From NCBI GenBank assembly GCA_964016985.1, contig OZ024826.1:60310507-60374506 (forward strand): a DNA stretch of 64,000 nt. The letters are read 5' to 3'. Shown here one piece after another: positions 32,959 through 45,000 of the stretch. Source of the stretch: Anodontia alba. Its lineage: Eukaryota > Mollusca > Bivalvia > Lucinida > Lucinidae. Numbering within the stretch: the first letter of the stretch is position 1; every line of letters begins with the position of its first letter. The notes under the pieces are model-generated. The model worked only from the letters and a program-made list of their open reading frames with translations. It had not been told where the DNA came from and ran no database searches. The translations under genes and the position numbers were made by a program.

Positions 32959-33250
32959 CGGACCCGGTGGCTCATTTGGACGCGCGTCCGACTGGTGGTC
33001 AGGAGGTTGCGTTCGACCCCGCCGGTTCGGCAACATTCTTACGTGAAGAGTGATCGTAAAAAAATCTATGGTCACTCTATCCCTTACGCTGAATCAAGAA
33101 GGGTAGTTGTCAATTTCTGGCGAAATAATGTGCACAATACTGGTTAACCGCTTATAGGACTAAGCCTGCCCAGTAAAAGTGTGGTTAGGTAACCTGGCCG
33201 CGCTCGACATGACCCCAATGGGTTGACTGGGCCGTAATACCTCAATACAA
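32959..33250 (+). repeat. tRNA-derived SINE
   Basis: GGACCCGGTGGCTCATTTGG (A box), GGTTGCGTTCGACCCC (B box), body GTGAAGAGTGATCGTAAAAA and CAAGAAGGGTAGTTGTCAAT, ending GGGCCGTAATACCTCAATAC. Confidence 0.92.
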
Positions 33251-33344
33251 ACCAAATTAGTCTGCAGGGTTGAAGGAGTTGAAAGAGTTAAGCACATTTA
33301 GATAGATCTATGCAGTATTTTAAAGCTGCTAAAAGTAACAAACA

Positions 33345-33346
33345 AA

Positions 33347-33386
<40 letters not shown>

Positions 33387-33400
33387 AAATAAATAAATAA
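33345..33400. repeat. Poly-A and (AAAT)n tract
   Basis: About 30 A residues followed by GTAAATAAATAAATAAATAA. Confidence 0.95.
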
Positions 33401-34329
33401 TGTATAGGTATTTAAAAACGGCCAGTCTTCTAAATTCCCTGTAATACTGCAGACAAAATATTATATTACACCCCAAACAAATCTGTTATTTGTGGGGTAT
33501 ACTTACTATCTTTACGCTGTCCGTCCGTATGTCCGTTCGTCCGTCCGTAACGTTTTGGTCATAGCAGGGGTATCATATAAGCACCACTTTTTGGCAAATT
33601 CTTGTTACGCTGTTTTCACTCTATATAATAGGTGTACATGTAATAAGGAACACTATACGTACATTGACTTAATGAAAACGAAGTGTTAACTTTTGCAAAA
33701 GTAACGCTTAACCTGCGGTTAAGTTATGGCATTGGAGCATATAAGAACAACAAAGGACCAGATTAGCATGCGCACCTGCAGTCTGATCAGGACCTTAGCT
33801 TTATGTCGTCACTCAGAACTGGCAAACCCTGGAAATGTCATCTAAACATTTTTGACTAATAATCTTGATCAGCACTCTTCAGTGAATATGATTAAAGTAT
33901 CCCATGCAGCATGACGTTTTATAAACAGTACATGTATCTTATCAGAAACCATCTACTTCTGTGTAAAGTTCTCAAATATTTACCCTAAAATTAATTTACG
34001 GCCAACTGTTCTGACCTATGCAATTTCTATTGTTAAGTGATTTTGTTTTTCATTTTTGTCTCTAAGAACAGTTTTTACATTTCTTCGCTGAATTTGAAAA
34101 ATTGATGTTTCACAACAATATTGTTAAACGTTCAGAAAAACTGTACAAGCGGTACTTGTTGAAAATCTGCCTCCAAGTTAACTACCTTACAGATTTCTGT
34201 ATTAATTCGCATTCATTTTTACGATGGGAAATTTGACTTTTTAAAAACCAGTGACTACAATAAAACTTTTTGTGTATACAAGGTAGTTTCGGCAAATGGT
34301 TTTGCATTAAATCATGACATGTTGTGTCT
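33401..34329. other. No gene recognised
   Basis: A short CCGTCCGT-rich patch at 33520-33550 and a family E relic at 33755-33800 (GCATGCGCACCTGCAGTCTG ATCAGGACC); otherwise nothing identified. Confidence 0.45.
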
Positions 34330-34650
34330 AAAGCTGCTGAATGAGTGGCAAACACTTTAGTTCCTGATCAAACGCCGCATCTTGATCTAAGTGTACACAA
34401 TTTGCTTAGGCTTGTCTGTCCGAATATTATAGGGTGAATACGGTATGATTACTCAATCCTTTCAGGCAGGAGAGCTTCTATTTTTTGCAAACACTGTGGA
34501 TCCCGAAAACACACCTCGAATGAATGTCCAGCACTCTTTGTTATTTTGTTCCTCGTGTATGATTGGAACCACGCCTGCCAACAATAAACGTGTCAAATTT
34601 TAAGATAGGGGTAAACATTTCAGAAATTGAGGGATGAAAGAGTTACTCTT
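34330..34650. repeat. D2 relic followed by D1 relic
   Basis: GAGTGGCAAACACTTTAGTT/TTGATCTAAGTGTACACAAT then TTGCAAACACTGTGGATCCC and GAGGGATGAAAGAGTTACTC. Confidence 0.6.
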
Positions 34651-35086
34651 ATTGTCTGTACGGAACGTACAAATGAAAAACAAACAAAAAAGGATCTGGA
34701 TCTACTGTTATCAGACATGTCAGTCCAACTACTTAGAGTTAGACATCATTTTGGCGTCAGCTAAGACGAAGAGTTAAGTCATACAAAATGTATGTACAAT
34801 CATGCAAACTATATGTAAAGTATGATAATAGGTTGAAAAGAAAGAAAAAGATCGCTGAAATCTAAGTTTTTTTTATGAACAAAAAGCCATTTCCGAATTA
34901 TACGAAAAAAGATCATTAGGACTATGCACAAAGACACCGACTACCTAAAATCCGCAATCTCAGTCTGGTCAGCATCCGTGTTGTTTACCATCATATTCAA
35001 CAGCATTCAAGCATTTATGCGCGAAAAGCAATGACCTTGATCAGAGTTTATTTGAATGTTGACTAGGGTCTGTTACCGATCACAAA

Positions 35087-35487
35087 CAGTCGAACCTCAG
35101 TAGCTCGAACACTGATGGTTCGTTTACCGCAGCTAATTTGAACTTGTTTTTGAGTCCCTACGAATTTCTTCCGACAGCTCAAGAAAACTATTAAAATATT
35201 GAATGAATTTTCTTATTTTATCATGAAATTGAATGTTGTATGTACTCGTTAGAATCGCCACGAATTGTATGTTATGCGTCCTCATCAGAATCGCCTCATC
35301 GAGGTGACTCTAGTGAGTACACTCACCATACAATTATTTGTAGAAAATCGAAAAAAAAAGCCTAAATTACCGCTCTTTGCTTCCTGACCTGGCCCATGAT
35401 AAACCCTCAGTGGCTTCAACTACCTATGTCTCGAACAATTTTCTGTGATCTGAAAGATGCTCGATCCACAGAAGTTCGACTGTAAAG
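35087..35487. mobile_element. Family C (pogo-like) inverted-repeat element
   Basis: Ends ACAGTCGAACCTCAGTAGCT and AGAAGTTCGACTGTA. The centre at about 35230-35335 carries two hairpin versions, GTACTCGTTAGAATCGCC followed by CATCAGAATCGCCTCATCGA / GAGGTGACTCTAGTGAG. Termini CAGTCGAAC with flanking TA are of pogo/Tigger type. Confidence 0.8.
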
Positions 35488-36770
35488 CCAAGGACCACTT
35501 TTCTCATAGCCATGTTTAGCTAAATATACAATGTAAGGATGTACAATGTAAGGAGAATCTATACATATTCAGGGGCAAGGAAAGATTTTGCTACCAATAC
35601 CATAGAAGAGGGGTCTACTGTAAAAGGTATCCCCAGGAGCAAATATTTTCCTATTAGAGTAGCCCCCATTTCAGAAGCTGGGAGTGCTTTCTTTTAAGAC
35701 TTGAGTCTTTTCAGATGGAGTCTAGTTAGCAAGACAGCAAACGAGAAGTTACAAAAGCTGTTTCCCTTGTAGAAATGGTGCAAAATGTACTAGGTGTATA
35801 CAGACCCTCAACAACAGTCTGTAACTCATGAGCAGAGCTATAACAAATAAAAACATTCTGTATTACGCACCCGCTAAGTACATTTTGCTTTATTTCATCA
35901 AGAATAATGAATAGAATAAAAAAATTACTGACCGTTTAGACCATGCATACAAAGTCAAAGTTTCAACAGATTCTAAAAGGAATAACCACTGAGACCAAAA
36001 CTAAAAACAGCTGAACTCCAAAGTTTTCTTGGCCAGACTAGCTAGTTTCTGCAAATAAGGCCTCATCAGTGACCCTAATATTTATTTTCAAAAATCCAGG
36101 AATTGGCTCAGTGATCACATAGAACCAGCGAATATATATTAACTATAGTGAAGTACGCGGAGAAGTTTTATTGCCAACACACGACACTCACATCAGCTGT
36201 GGAGAAGATAAATGACCCGTAATAGTGGTGAAACACACACAAAGCTGAAATGTCAAGGCTTCTGGACCAGACGTAATTTTCGACCAATTACCCTCAGATA
36301 CATTTTCGAAATTCCCGGAAGGGGCTCAATGGTCACAAAGAACCAAAAAATATAAACTGTGAATAAATAGTGAAGTACGGAGAGAAACACAGTGACGATA
36401 GATTCATGGATCTAAACCATGACATTTCGCCAGTAATATGGAAAATGAGGAATTGTTTTGTTATTAATTACTCAGAGAGACATTTATGCAGGAAACAAAG
36501 CTACTAAAACTTGAATTGAATGCTAAACAACAACACATTAAAAATCTTCCTTTGGTACTAAATTCTATTGATATTCTCAGGGACAAACTAATGTTCGAAT
36601 ATCGACGAGCACATTCAATCCTGTTTATTCTTTAACACCGTCACAAGTACACAACATACACCCATATTATTATTTTCGCGCATTTAATTTGACGTGAAAA
36701 GTGCTAACATTAGTACATATCTAATATTTGTACAAATTACAACAGTTGTACCATGAGCTTTTTTGGCAAT
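35488..36770. other. No gene recognised
   Basis: No exon pattern, SINE, or palindromic element identified; AT-rich, with imperfect internal similarity between 35990-36160 and 36240-36380 (ACCAGCGAATATATATTAAC vs ACCAAAAAATATAAACTGTG). Confidence 0.4.
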
Positions 36771-37102
36771 ACAGTCGAACTTCAATGGCCCGAACATTTT
36801 TGGGATCATAGAAATTTGTTTGAGATATGGGTACTTCGAACTACTGAGGGTTAATAATGTCAAGAAGCAAATGACGGTAATTTTGGGAAATCTTTTCGAT
36901 CTTCTACATAATAATGGTATGTTGAGTGTACTCATTAGAATCACCTCGATGAGTACATTCAACATACTATTTCATGTTAAAATGAGAAAATTTCCCTAGA
37001 TATTTGGTCTCTTGAGCTATCGTAAGAATTTCGTAGGGACAAAACATGTGTTTGAATTAGCCATGGTAAATGAGCTATCGGTGTTCGAGCTATTGAGGTG
37101 TA
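36771..37102. mobile_element. Family C (pogo-like) inverted-repeat element
   Basis: Ends ACAGTCGAACTTCAATGGCC and TCGGTGTTCGAGCTATTGAG; centre GAGTGTACTCATTAGAATCA CCTCGATGAGTACATTC, a shortened form of the shared hairpin. Confidence 0.8.
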
Positions 37103-37179
37103 TATAACAAAAATCTATCAATCTATCATTGAAACATGTGGAAAGTCAAAACTCTCGTTGAGATTTTCTAAAGCAACGT

Positions 37180-37505
37180 ATTTACACCTTACCTTACCAA
37201 TAAAATTTGAATAAGTCCGCTTTACTACCTGTTTATATGTCTAAAATAGTGCTGGATGATTGGAAAAAAGAACAGACTGATCAGATCAGATGCCGCCTAC
37301 TGCGGCGTCTAATATGGGTTTACAATGTATTTGGACACCTTACCTTACCATCCTTGTTCTAAAATTTGAATAAGTCCGCTTTACTACCTGTTTATATGTC
37401 TAAAATAGTGCTGGATGATTGGAAAAAAGAACAGACTGATCAGATCAGATGCCGCCTACTGCGGTGTCTAATATGGGTTTACAATGTTTGTCATGGCCTG
37501 TCTGT
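37180..37505. repeat. 159-bp tandem duplication containing a GATCAG core
   Basis: ATAAGTCCGCTTTACTACCT occurs at 37211 and 37370, followed in both by GCTGGATGATTGGAAAAAAG AACAGACTGATCAGATCAGA. Almost identical, so the duplication is recent. Confidence 0.93.
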
Positions 37506-37649
37506 CCCAATATTTCGGGTTATTACGATATACAACGGTTTTGTAAGCCTATACTGACTGATCAAATATTACGTGTTCGTCTTACGAGGCTTCAGTACTC
37601 TGCTCTTTTGGCTAAATCATAGGACATAACTTAATGCTATATAATGAAG

Positions 37650-37651
<2 letters not shown>

Positions 37652-37735
<84 letters not shown>
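37652..37735. repeat. (AT)n microsatellite
   Basis: About 40 AT dinucleotides. Confidence 0.98.
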
Positions 37736-37736
<1 letters not shown>

Positions 37737-38409
37737 AATAACAGCTTTACATGTAACACATGGTTTATTCTAAAAGTTTTATATGTGAGGGAAAAGGTGG
37801 AATCATGAAGGAAGGGGGTTATGGGAGGGGCTTAGAAATTATGAGAGTTCACGTATTTACTGGTTAAACCTTCTTATTTACAGTCTGATCAGGATCTTCT
37901 TTATCAGAATCATCAGATACTGTGCACTTTACAGACGAACAGAAACGGTATTGATCGGACGGACTGTGTAGTTTTTTCCGGCTGGTCTGGCTGTCAGTAA
38001 CTACTAGCATATGCTCAAAGACAAGTCGCTCTTTTGAAATACTTCATTTATTTCAGGACTTTTCAAATATGTCCTCATTTTTCCAAGAAAGTTGACTTGA
38101 ATATATCGTTTGAACAGTTTTCTCTTAGAGAAGGAAACAATTACCGGTTCATCATTTTTGTTATACATATCTTACCCAACTTGCATTCTACTGTAAATCT
38201 ATATCGGAACGTTATCGGCCCGAGATGAGAATCATTCTGGGCTTATAACAGTCCAGTATAGGTTCAATTAATACGCTAGCTGTTCAATTAATACGCTAGC
38301 TGTAAAGTAATGACGTTGCATCGACGTTGATGTGGCGTTGTATAAACGTCACGTGCCCATATTGAAATTTTTTGTTTTGTTTTTTTTTTTAATTTGAGTC
38401 CCAGCGCAT
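37736..38409. other. Downstream of unit 2, no gene recognised
   Basis: Contains a short direct repeat GTTCAATTAATACGCTAGCT (about 38257 and 38283) and a CGACGTTGATG run like the one at 25400. Nothing coding recognised. Confidence 0.5.
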
Positions 38410-39069
38410 TCATGACTCAGTATGTTTTACTAGAGTAGATGCGGTTTTGTCAGAGTGAGACATTCCGAAAACTTTCTTCTTGCAATGGGCTGGCGCTGGT
38501 ACCGTTGAAGAAAAGTAAGTTGTTTTTAGTTCAGAAAATGCAACACTAGGGATTATCTGCGACTCAATAGCCAACAACTTTTTATCCTCATCTATCATAC
38601 TTCTGTCGTCTATTTCAGAAGTAAAGGTTATCGGACTTTCAGTATCCGCGCACTCCTGTATGGAATCAAGTTCGTCAAGTCTTCTACTATCGATGTTGAT
38701 ATCTTTGACTTTTTGGAATTTGTTTTCTGTTTGCGATAAAACATCAATGTTTGTAGATTTCATATCATCTTGTACCGTCTCTTCTTTTGCAGGCATTGCT
38801 TGTGCAACGCCTTTGCAAAGAATATTACCTCCTTTAAACAGATAAAGTGTTGGCCATACAATATAGTCTATGAGATTACCAGTAGACATGTATTGCCTGT
38901 ATTGATTGCCGTCAAATTTATCTCCCCTTAAAAGCCCACAGCTGATAAAGCACGGCGGATCTTGGACATTCAGTAACCAACATAAGTCAAAAACAGCTGC
39001 CATGTAGGATTCCATTCCCGCTCCAGGTTTGAACGTAGTAAACAGATGCTTTTTTTTGTTTTCCAAGTC
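38410..39069 (-). CDS. SPATA18-like: Unit 2 terminal exon: MIEAP C-terminal domain plus long tail
   Basis: The acceptor is GTCTCTATTACAG then GACTTGG; the stop is at 38410; 219 residues. Conserved core: VFDLCWLLNVQDPPCFI, GDKFDGNQYRQYM, LIDYIVWPTLYLFKGGNIL, CKGVAQAMPAKEE. The tail of about 120 residues is acidic and Ser/Thr-rich (SRRLDELDSIQECADTES; IDEDKKLLAIESQIIPSV), then a basic stretch HCKKKVFGMSHSDK. The unit 3 terminal exon keeps the IDPDKKLL piece of this tail, showing close paralogy, while unit 1 has a different basic tail. Confidence 0.83.
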   Translation of the reverse strand, partial: DLENKKKHLFTTFKPGAGMESYMAAVFDLCWLLNVQDPPCFISCGLLRGDKFDGNQYRQYMSTGNLIDYIVWPTLYLFKGGNILCKGVAQAMPAKEETVQDDMKSTNIDVLSQTENKFQKVKDINIDSRRLDELDSIQECADTESPITFTSEIDDRSMIDEDKKLLAIESQIIPSVAFSELKTTYFSSTVPAPAHCKKKVFGMSHSDKTASTLVKHTES

Positions 39070-42000
39070 CTGTAATAGAGACATATATCTATTAACTGAA
39101 TAATTTACCTATTAATGTTCAGAAGAATTTGACCCCCTGTGTGGGAAAGTTAACATTTCGCATTATTACTTTTGTTTTAAATATCAGACACAATCGTGAA
39201 ATCATGCCTTTATAAAATAAGCGTGACTTCACGAAATGTAGTGTGCTGGGCATACACACCTTTCAATTTTCACAAAACGTTTCATAAAAGTGTTGACAAG
39301 TGTTGGTAAGCAACAAGCGGCCCTCCTGTAGCACTACCTCAAAACCATGCTCTCTCGAATTGTATAGCATAACATCCCAGGCATGAAGCGGATGAGCCTC
39401 TACTGAAAGCATCAGTAATTTAACCAAAACATACCATATAAGATATATATAACTGCTGTGATGAGCTTCTCCGATTAGAAATTTATCTTTAGATCTATTT
39501 TTACCTAATCTTTAAAAATCGAATACCGCCTAGGCCGGTGCAAGGGGGCTTCGCAAACTTCATTGCTGTAAGAAACTTAATAAAATCGAGTCTTTTTTTT
39601 CCTTATTTTGTATGCTCTTTGTTTCCAAAGCTAACCTTTTAATTTTTTATTTTAACTAACCTAGACAAGGGAGATTTCTGGAAGTACAGACAACACCAAA
39701 CTAGAAAGTAGGAGCTTGGGTTTGGTAGCAGTAAAATGTCTAACGTCCTGGTAGTTTTTACTACGGACCGTTCTAAAGTGTTGGTTCTGGTGTTGTGTGT
39801 TCTTTGTGTATCCTCGAGATTGCTCGCTAAGGGGATTTTTAATGCTTTGTCATCTTTGTTATAAAATTGTTAAAGTTTAACGTAATGTAAACAAAAGCCT
39901 CGCTTGAACGGTAAAAAGTCCAGGTTTTAGATAAAACAGGTAACTTCCCTTGGAGGTTTAGAAAAAAACCTTCTGTTATGTGCTGACCTAATCTGCAATT
40001 TGACCTTTTACATTTTGTCACTTTATGTTTCTATTATTGTAAAGATATCACTTTCAAATTCTGCCTTAGTCAAAAGAGTCTAACTTAGATTTGAGGACTG
40101 GCGTTTACTTTTATAATTTTCGTGTTTTTCAGAACCTCTCTCATTACGTTATCTGCTGTAAGAATTGGTAACCTATGGTTAGTTATAATGTAATAACGAA
40201 ATAATACCATATGTTTCCACCCAAAAACCCATAAATTTGTAACATTATTACCAACAACCTACAAATTCTTGTCAGCACATGACAGAAGGAAACAGTTACA
40301 ATTTCAAAGGTAAAATATTTTACGTCAATCAGTCTATGTCATGTGACGTTGAGAATGTCTCATAAGTTATAACCTGTAATGGTTGTGGAAAATATTATAT
40401 AGGTCAGACAGGGGGGAAAATAAGAACTGGGCGCACGGAACGTGCGTAACAGATAAAAGGTCCGTCCATAAGACAAATTCCATTGAGTGGACATTTAGAC
40501 ACATGTTGCTGAGAAATCCAAAATTTCAAATGTTTCCATTTTTCAAAATGAATTCTGAAAGTGTTTGAGCTAGGTTGTCGAAAGAAAAGTATTTTATCAA
40601 CTCTTTCAAACCCGATTTCATTGCATTACGATAAGTTCAACAATATTTATGACGTTTTACGCTGATATAGTAACATGGTTTCATTTAAAGAATCATAATG
40701 AACAGTGTGACGCTTTACCTGTGCACGAGCACTAGTGCATTTCCCAATACACGAGATGGTCGAAGATATACCTTTTTAATTTAAAGTTAAGGTAGTTTTA
40801 CATTTACTTTTGTTTCATAGCAATAATTTCTTTCTTGTATATTAAAGAAATTTAGAGATCATAACTTAAGTTTAATGAGAATCATAATCATTTCATTTTA
40901 AAATCTAAACATTACGTAAATTAACACATTTATTTTCAAAATAATATCAATTTTCTGCAAAATTTTTGATTTTTCCAAACATCCAAGGTCTTACGACATG
41001 AAAGCCGTAACAAAAGAATGAAGCACAGCTAAAAATTTTCCAATCATTTGATGGGGTTCGAATCTAGTCTGCCCGGATAAAATTCCAATGCTCTAACCAC
41101 TGAGCCAAAGAGTTGATTCCCTGACTCAGTTATCATGATTAAATGTATACCTACAAGCTATGCGTAATCTGCCAAGGCAGATAAACAAAGGTAGGAATGA
41201 TAGGCCGTAACACTCCCCCTCTTCAAGGAAGGCATCATCTATGATGACGCGAAGCCATTTTCAGCGAAGTAAAGTCCAATCTCGGACGGCCCCCATCTTA
41301 CGATATGAAAGTCGTGACGAAGGAATGAAACACAGCTAAAAACATTTCCCACCTATCGCGGGATTCAAACCAGGTCTGCTCGGATAAAAATCCAGTGCTC
41401 TAACCACTGAGCCAAAGAGTCAGCTCCCTCCCGAAATTGTCAGAGATTGAATATATATCTACAAGCTATGCGAAATCTGCCAAGGCAGATTATCGAAGGT
41501 AGGAGTGACAGGCGTAACACTCACCCTATTCAAGGAAAAGAAAAGCTGTCTTTTGCCATAAAATGGTCATAAAGCAAAATACTGATAAAAAGCAATTATC
41601 TCATATTGTTTGAAAGCAAAAGCAAGTTACAAGTAACCACATATCAAGACATCATGCTCTGGACAAGGCATCAGGAAGAATGTTATCTTTTCCTTTGATA
41701 TGCCTGATGTCATGATTGTATTCCTGTATAACAGGTTCTATCTGAGTAATATCTGATTCTTGTTTTTCATCTTATGGATGAAAGTCAGTGGATTGTGATC
41801 ACTGAAAACAACAATAGGTGAGGATGAAGAAGTTAGATAAACTTCAAAATGTTGATGAGAAAAAAATGAGAGATAAGCATTCTTTCTCTACTGTAGAATA
41901 ATTCGTTTGATGTTTGTTAAACGTTTTGGAAAAGTAACAAACCGGGTAATCCACACCGTTGTCAATCAATAATACACCACCTGCACCAATATCACTTGCA

Positions 42001-45000
42001 TCTACGGCTAGCTTAAACTATTTATTTAACTTTGGTGTCAAGTGAGCTGATTCACTCCTCAATATGGCCTTCAGTTTATCAAAGGCGTTCTGGAAAACAC
42101 TGGTTCACTTAAACCTCATTCTTTTGCTAAGCAAATTAGCCAGTGACTCAACAATGGCGGAAAAAATATTACAGAATTTTCTGTAATAACCGGCCATACC
42201 AAGAATATCATCAGTTGTCTTATGCATGTGGGTACGTACATCTTACGACATGAAAGTCTTAACAAAGGAATGAAGCATAGCTGAAAAAGAAATCCCGCCT
42301 ATCGTTGGAAGCGAACCCCGTCTGCCCGGATAAAGAAAAATGCAGTGCTCTAACCATTGAGCCAAAGAGTCTTCTCCCTGACGCACTTGTCAGAGATTGA
42401 ATATATACCCCTTCAATCTATGCGAAATCTGCCAAGGAAGATTATCGAAGGTAGGGGTGATAGGCCGCAATAAAGGGAAGTTACCTGTCTTATCTCAAAC
42501 CCGGACTTTTATCGGTAAAATGTACCTTTTGTTAAAAATGCTTTACATTTATCTTTTACACTTTTTATGATGTTTACGCAAAAAGCGTCACTTGATATAA
42601 CTACTACGCAACAACGTCAGCAGCGTTTTATTACTACACACCGAAGAGCCGTATGACGAAACGCGTTCGATAAAATCTTTATAATAAACCATGTGTGACA
42701 CGTGAAGTCGTTGTTCTTTAAATATTTGTTGTCAATCATATAAAGACAACAGTGAAGTACACAGTTACAAATGAATGTGAAGCGATCTTTAGAGCATAGT
42801 TCCCATCACGAAAACATGCCTATATAATTTTGACCCCCTTAAACCCCACTTTTATATAGTAAAACTGAGGTTTACAGGGGTATACATTATTTTTATTTCT
42901 GCTTAAAAGCATAGATTGTGGGTACCCGTTAGAATCGCCTCGTCGAGGCGATTCTAACGATTACAACAATCTATGTTTTGAGCAGAAATATGAAATATAT
43001 CAGATTTTTTCATCTGATATTTTCATTTTTTTGGTGGTAAAATTTTCAGTATATTTGAATAGGCATGTTTTCGTAATGCATTTAAGTATAAGGTTTTCGT
43101 AGGAAGGCAGATTACCGTTTTTATTTCTGGAAGGTTACGCTTGTAATGTAATTTCCTTTGTATCTTCAAACGCTTAATGAGTTGTCTTCCTTCACGTGAC
43201 TGAAACAAACTGCAAAATTAATCAACTTACAATGTTGAATACAAATTAACTTTGACCGCAATCTTCGTGTGTTGTGCTAAATGCTGACAGAATGAGAGAT
43301 ATCAGTTGTTTTCCTATTATCTCCCTTGCCAGGTAAAGTGCAAGGTAGACCAACTACTTACTAGGCTCTTCTAATTTGAATACTCTGATTTTTTTACATG
43401 TCCTCAGTTGAATTTAAATGATTTTTAACTTTATTTTTTTCCATATCCACATAAAGAATATAGTGTATATTTTATTGCACAAAAAATGTTTCTTATGGAT
43501 ATTTTGGAAGCTTTATTGGCATATGACCATAATCAAATTAGATTTTCCCAGGCAAAGAAAACTATACCTAATGGAGATGCTAATGATAAAAACAGGGAAA
43601 ACCAAATGACTGGACCTGGTTGTTAACATATAATTCTCAGGGGAGTTAACTGACTACTATCTCCCATTTGATGACCGTGTAGACCTTTGTCTGTTGCTTT
43701 GGTGGTCTGATCTAGATTTATCCCGCTATCTGTTTAGATATTTCTTTACAAAAAGTTAAGCTATTTACAAGATATTTTGATTACTGGAATGGAAAAATTA
43801 CATGACTCAGAGACAGTTGGGATTATTGTTTGTTCCAAATTACATCTGTCTAAATGTAAGGAAAGTCAAAAAAACATTAAACTATAAATATGAAATCTGT
43901 TGTTTGTGAAAGAACTGTAAGGAAAACTTAATACCTTTGCTTTGTTGGTTCAGACTTTTTATACATGTATGACGTAAAAGCTATGTATTGCAAGTATAAA
44001 ATTATGTATTTACAAATATGTTGTATCTTGCAATGGTGTGGTAAGAGTAAATCCACTTTTAGTTCAAGGCAGAAAGTCCTTATATACATAGATATACAGT
44101 ATAGACATAAAAGTAACATACGTCGCCTAAGGAAACGTTGAATTCACCAAGAATACGTTTAGCTTCATCAAGCTGTTGTGTAGCTCGCTCATGACAATAC
44201 TCGAATGATATCTGAAAAAAAACAAAAAAAAAAAAAAAAAAAAAAACACTAGAATTATGCATGCTAACCAGTTAAGTTATTCATGGTATGAACAATTTAT
44301 TTCACGTGTTCTAGTGCTACATAACACATAAGTTATGAAAGGAAGGATCCTTTGGAAGCAAAACCACGTCACTTAAAACGGAAACAGCAAACTCGGTTTT
44401 ACTCGGTGCCAGTAAATTCGATTGGGCCGTAAAACGTCTCCTCATACTTCAGTAGAGTGCAGATTATATTTTCATTTCCTTTGGGATAACTTAACCCATT
44501 TTGATTCATTAGAAAGTCGAATATCACTGGTCGGTGCTAGAGAGGGGGTGGGGAGGGGCGGGGGGGGGGGGGGGGTCAGTGGGGCGTGTGCAGCCTCGCA
44601 TATGAAGAGGCTTAATAAGACCGAGTCTCCGATTATCGTTCTTAAGCGTGTTCTTTGTTTCCAAAGACAATTTTTTAGACTTTTATTTTACTTCATTGTA
44701 GCTGTAGCTGTGCGGTGTGGCGGCCATAAAATGTCTCCCCGTACTTCAGTATAGTGCAGATTATATTTATATTTCCTTTTGGATCATTAAGCCCATTGTG
44801 CTTTCTTTGAAAATGATATAAGCTGGTGCTCGACGTTGGGGTTGGGGGCGCGGGGAGTTGGGGCCGTATGTAGTCTCGCCTACTACATTGCAGCATTTGA
44901 AGTGACTTTATAAAACCGAGTCTCCAAATCTCACTTTTTGTGTGTTAATACGAGTAGCTTACAAAGGTATGTTTGATGGATCATTTCTGGCATTGTGATC

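Noticed and set aside
41041..41110. Possible functional tRNA
   Set aside because: Mismatched stems and repetition with the same flanks at two further sites point to a repeat family.
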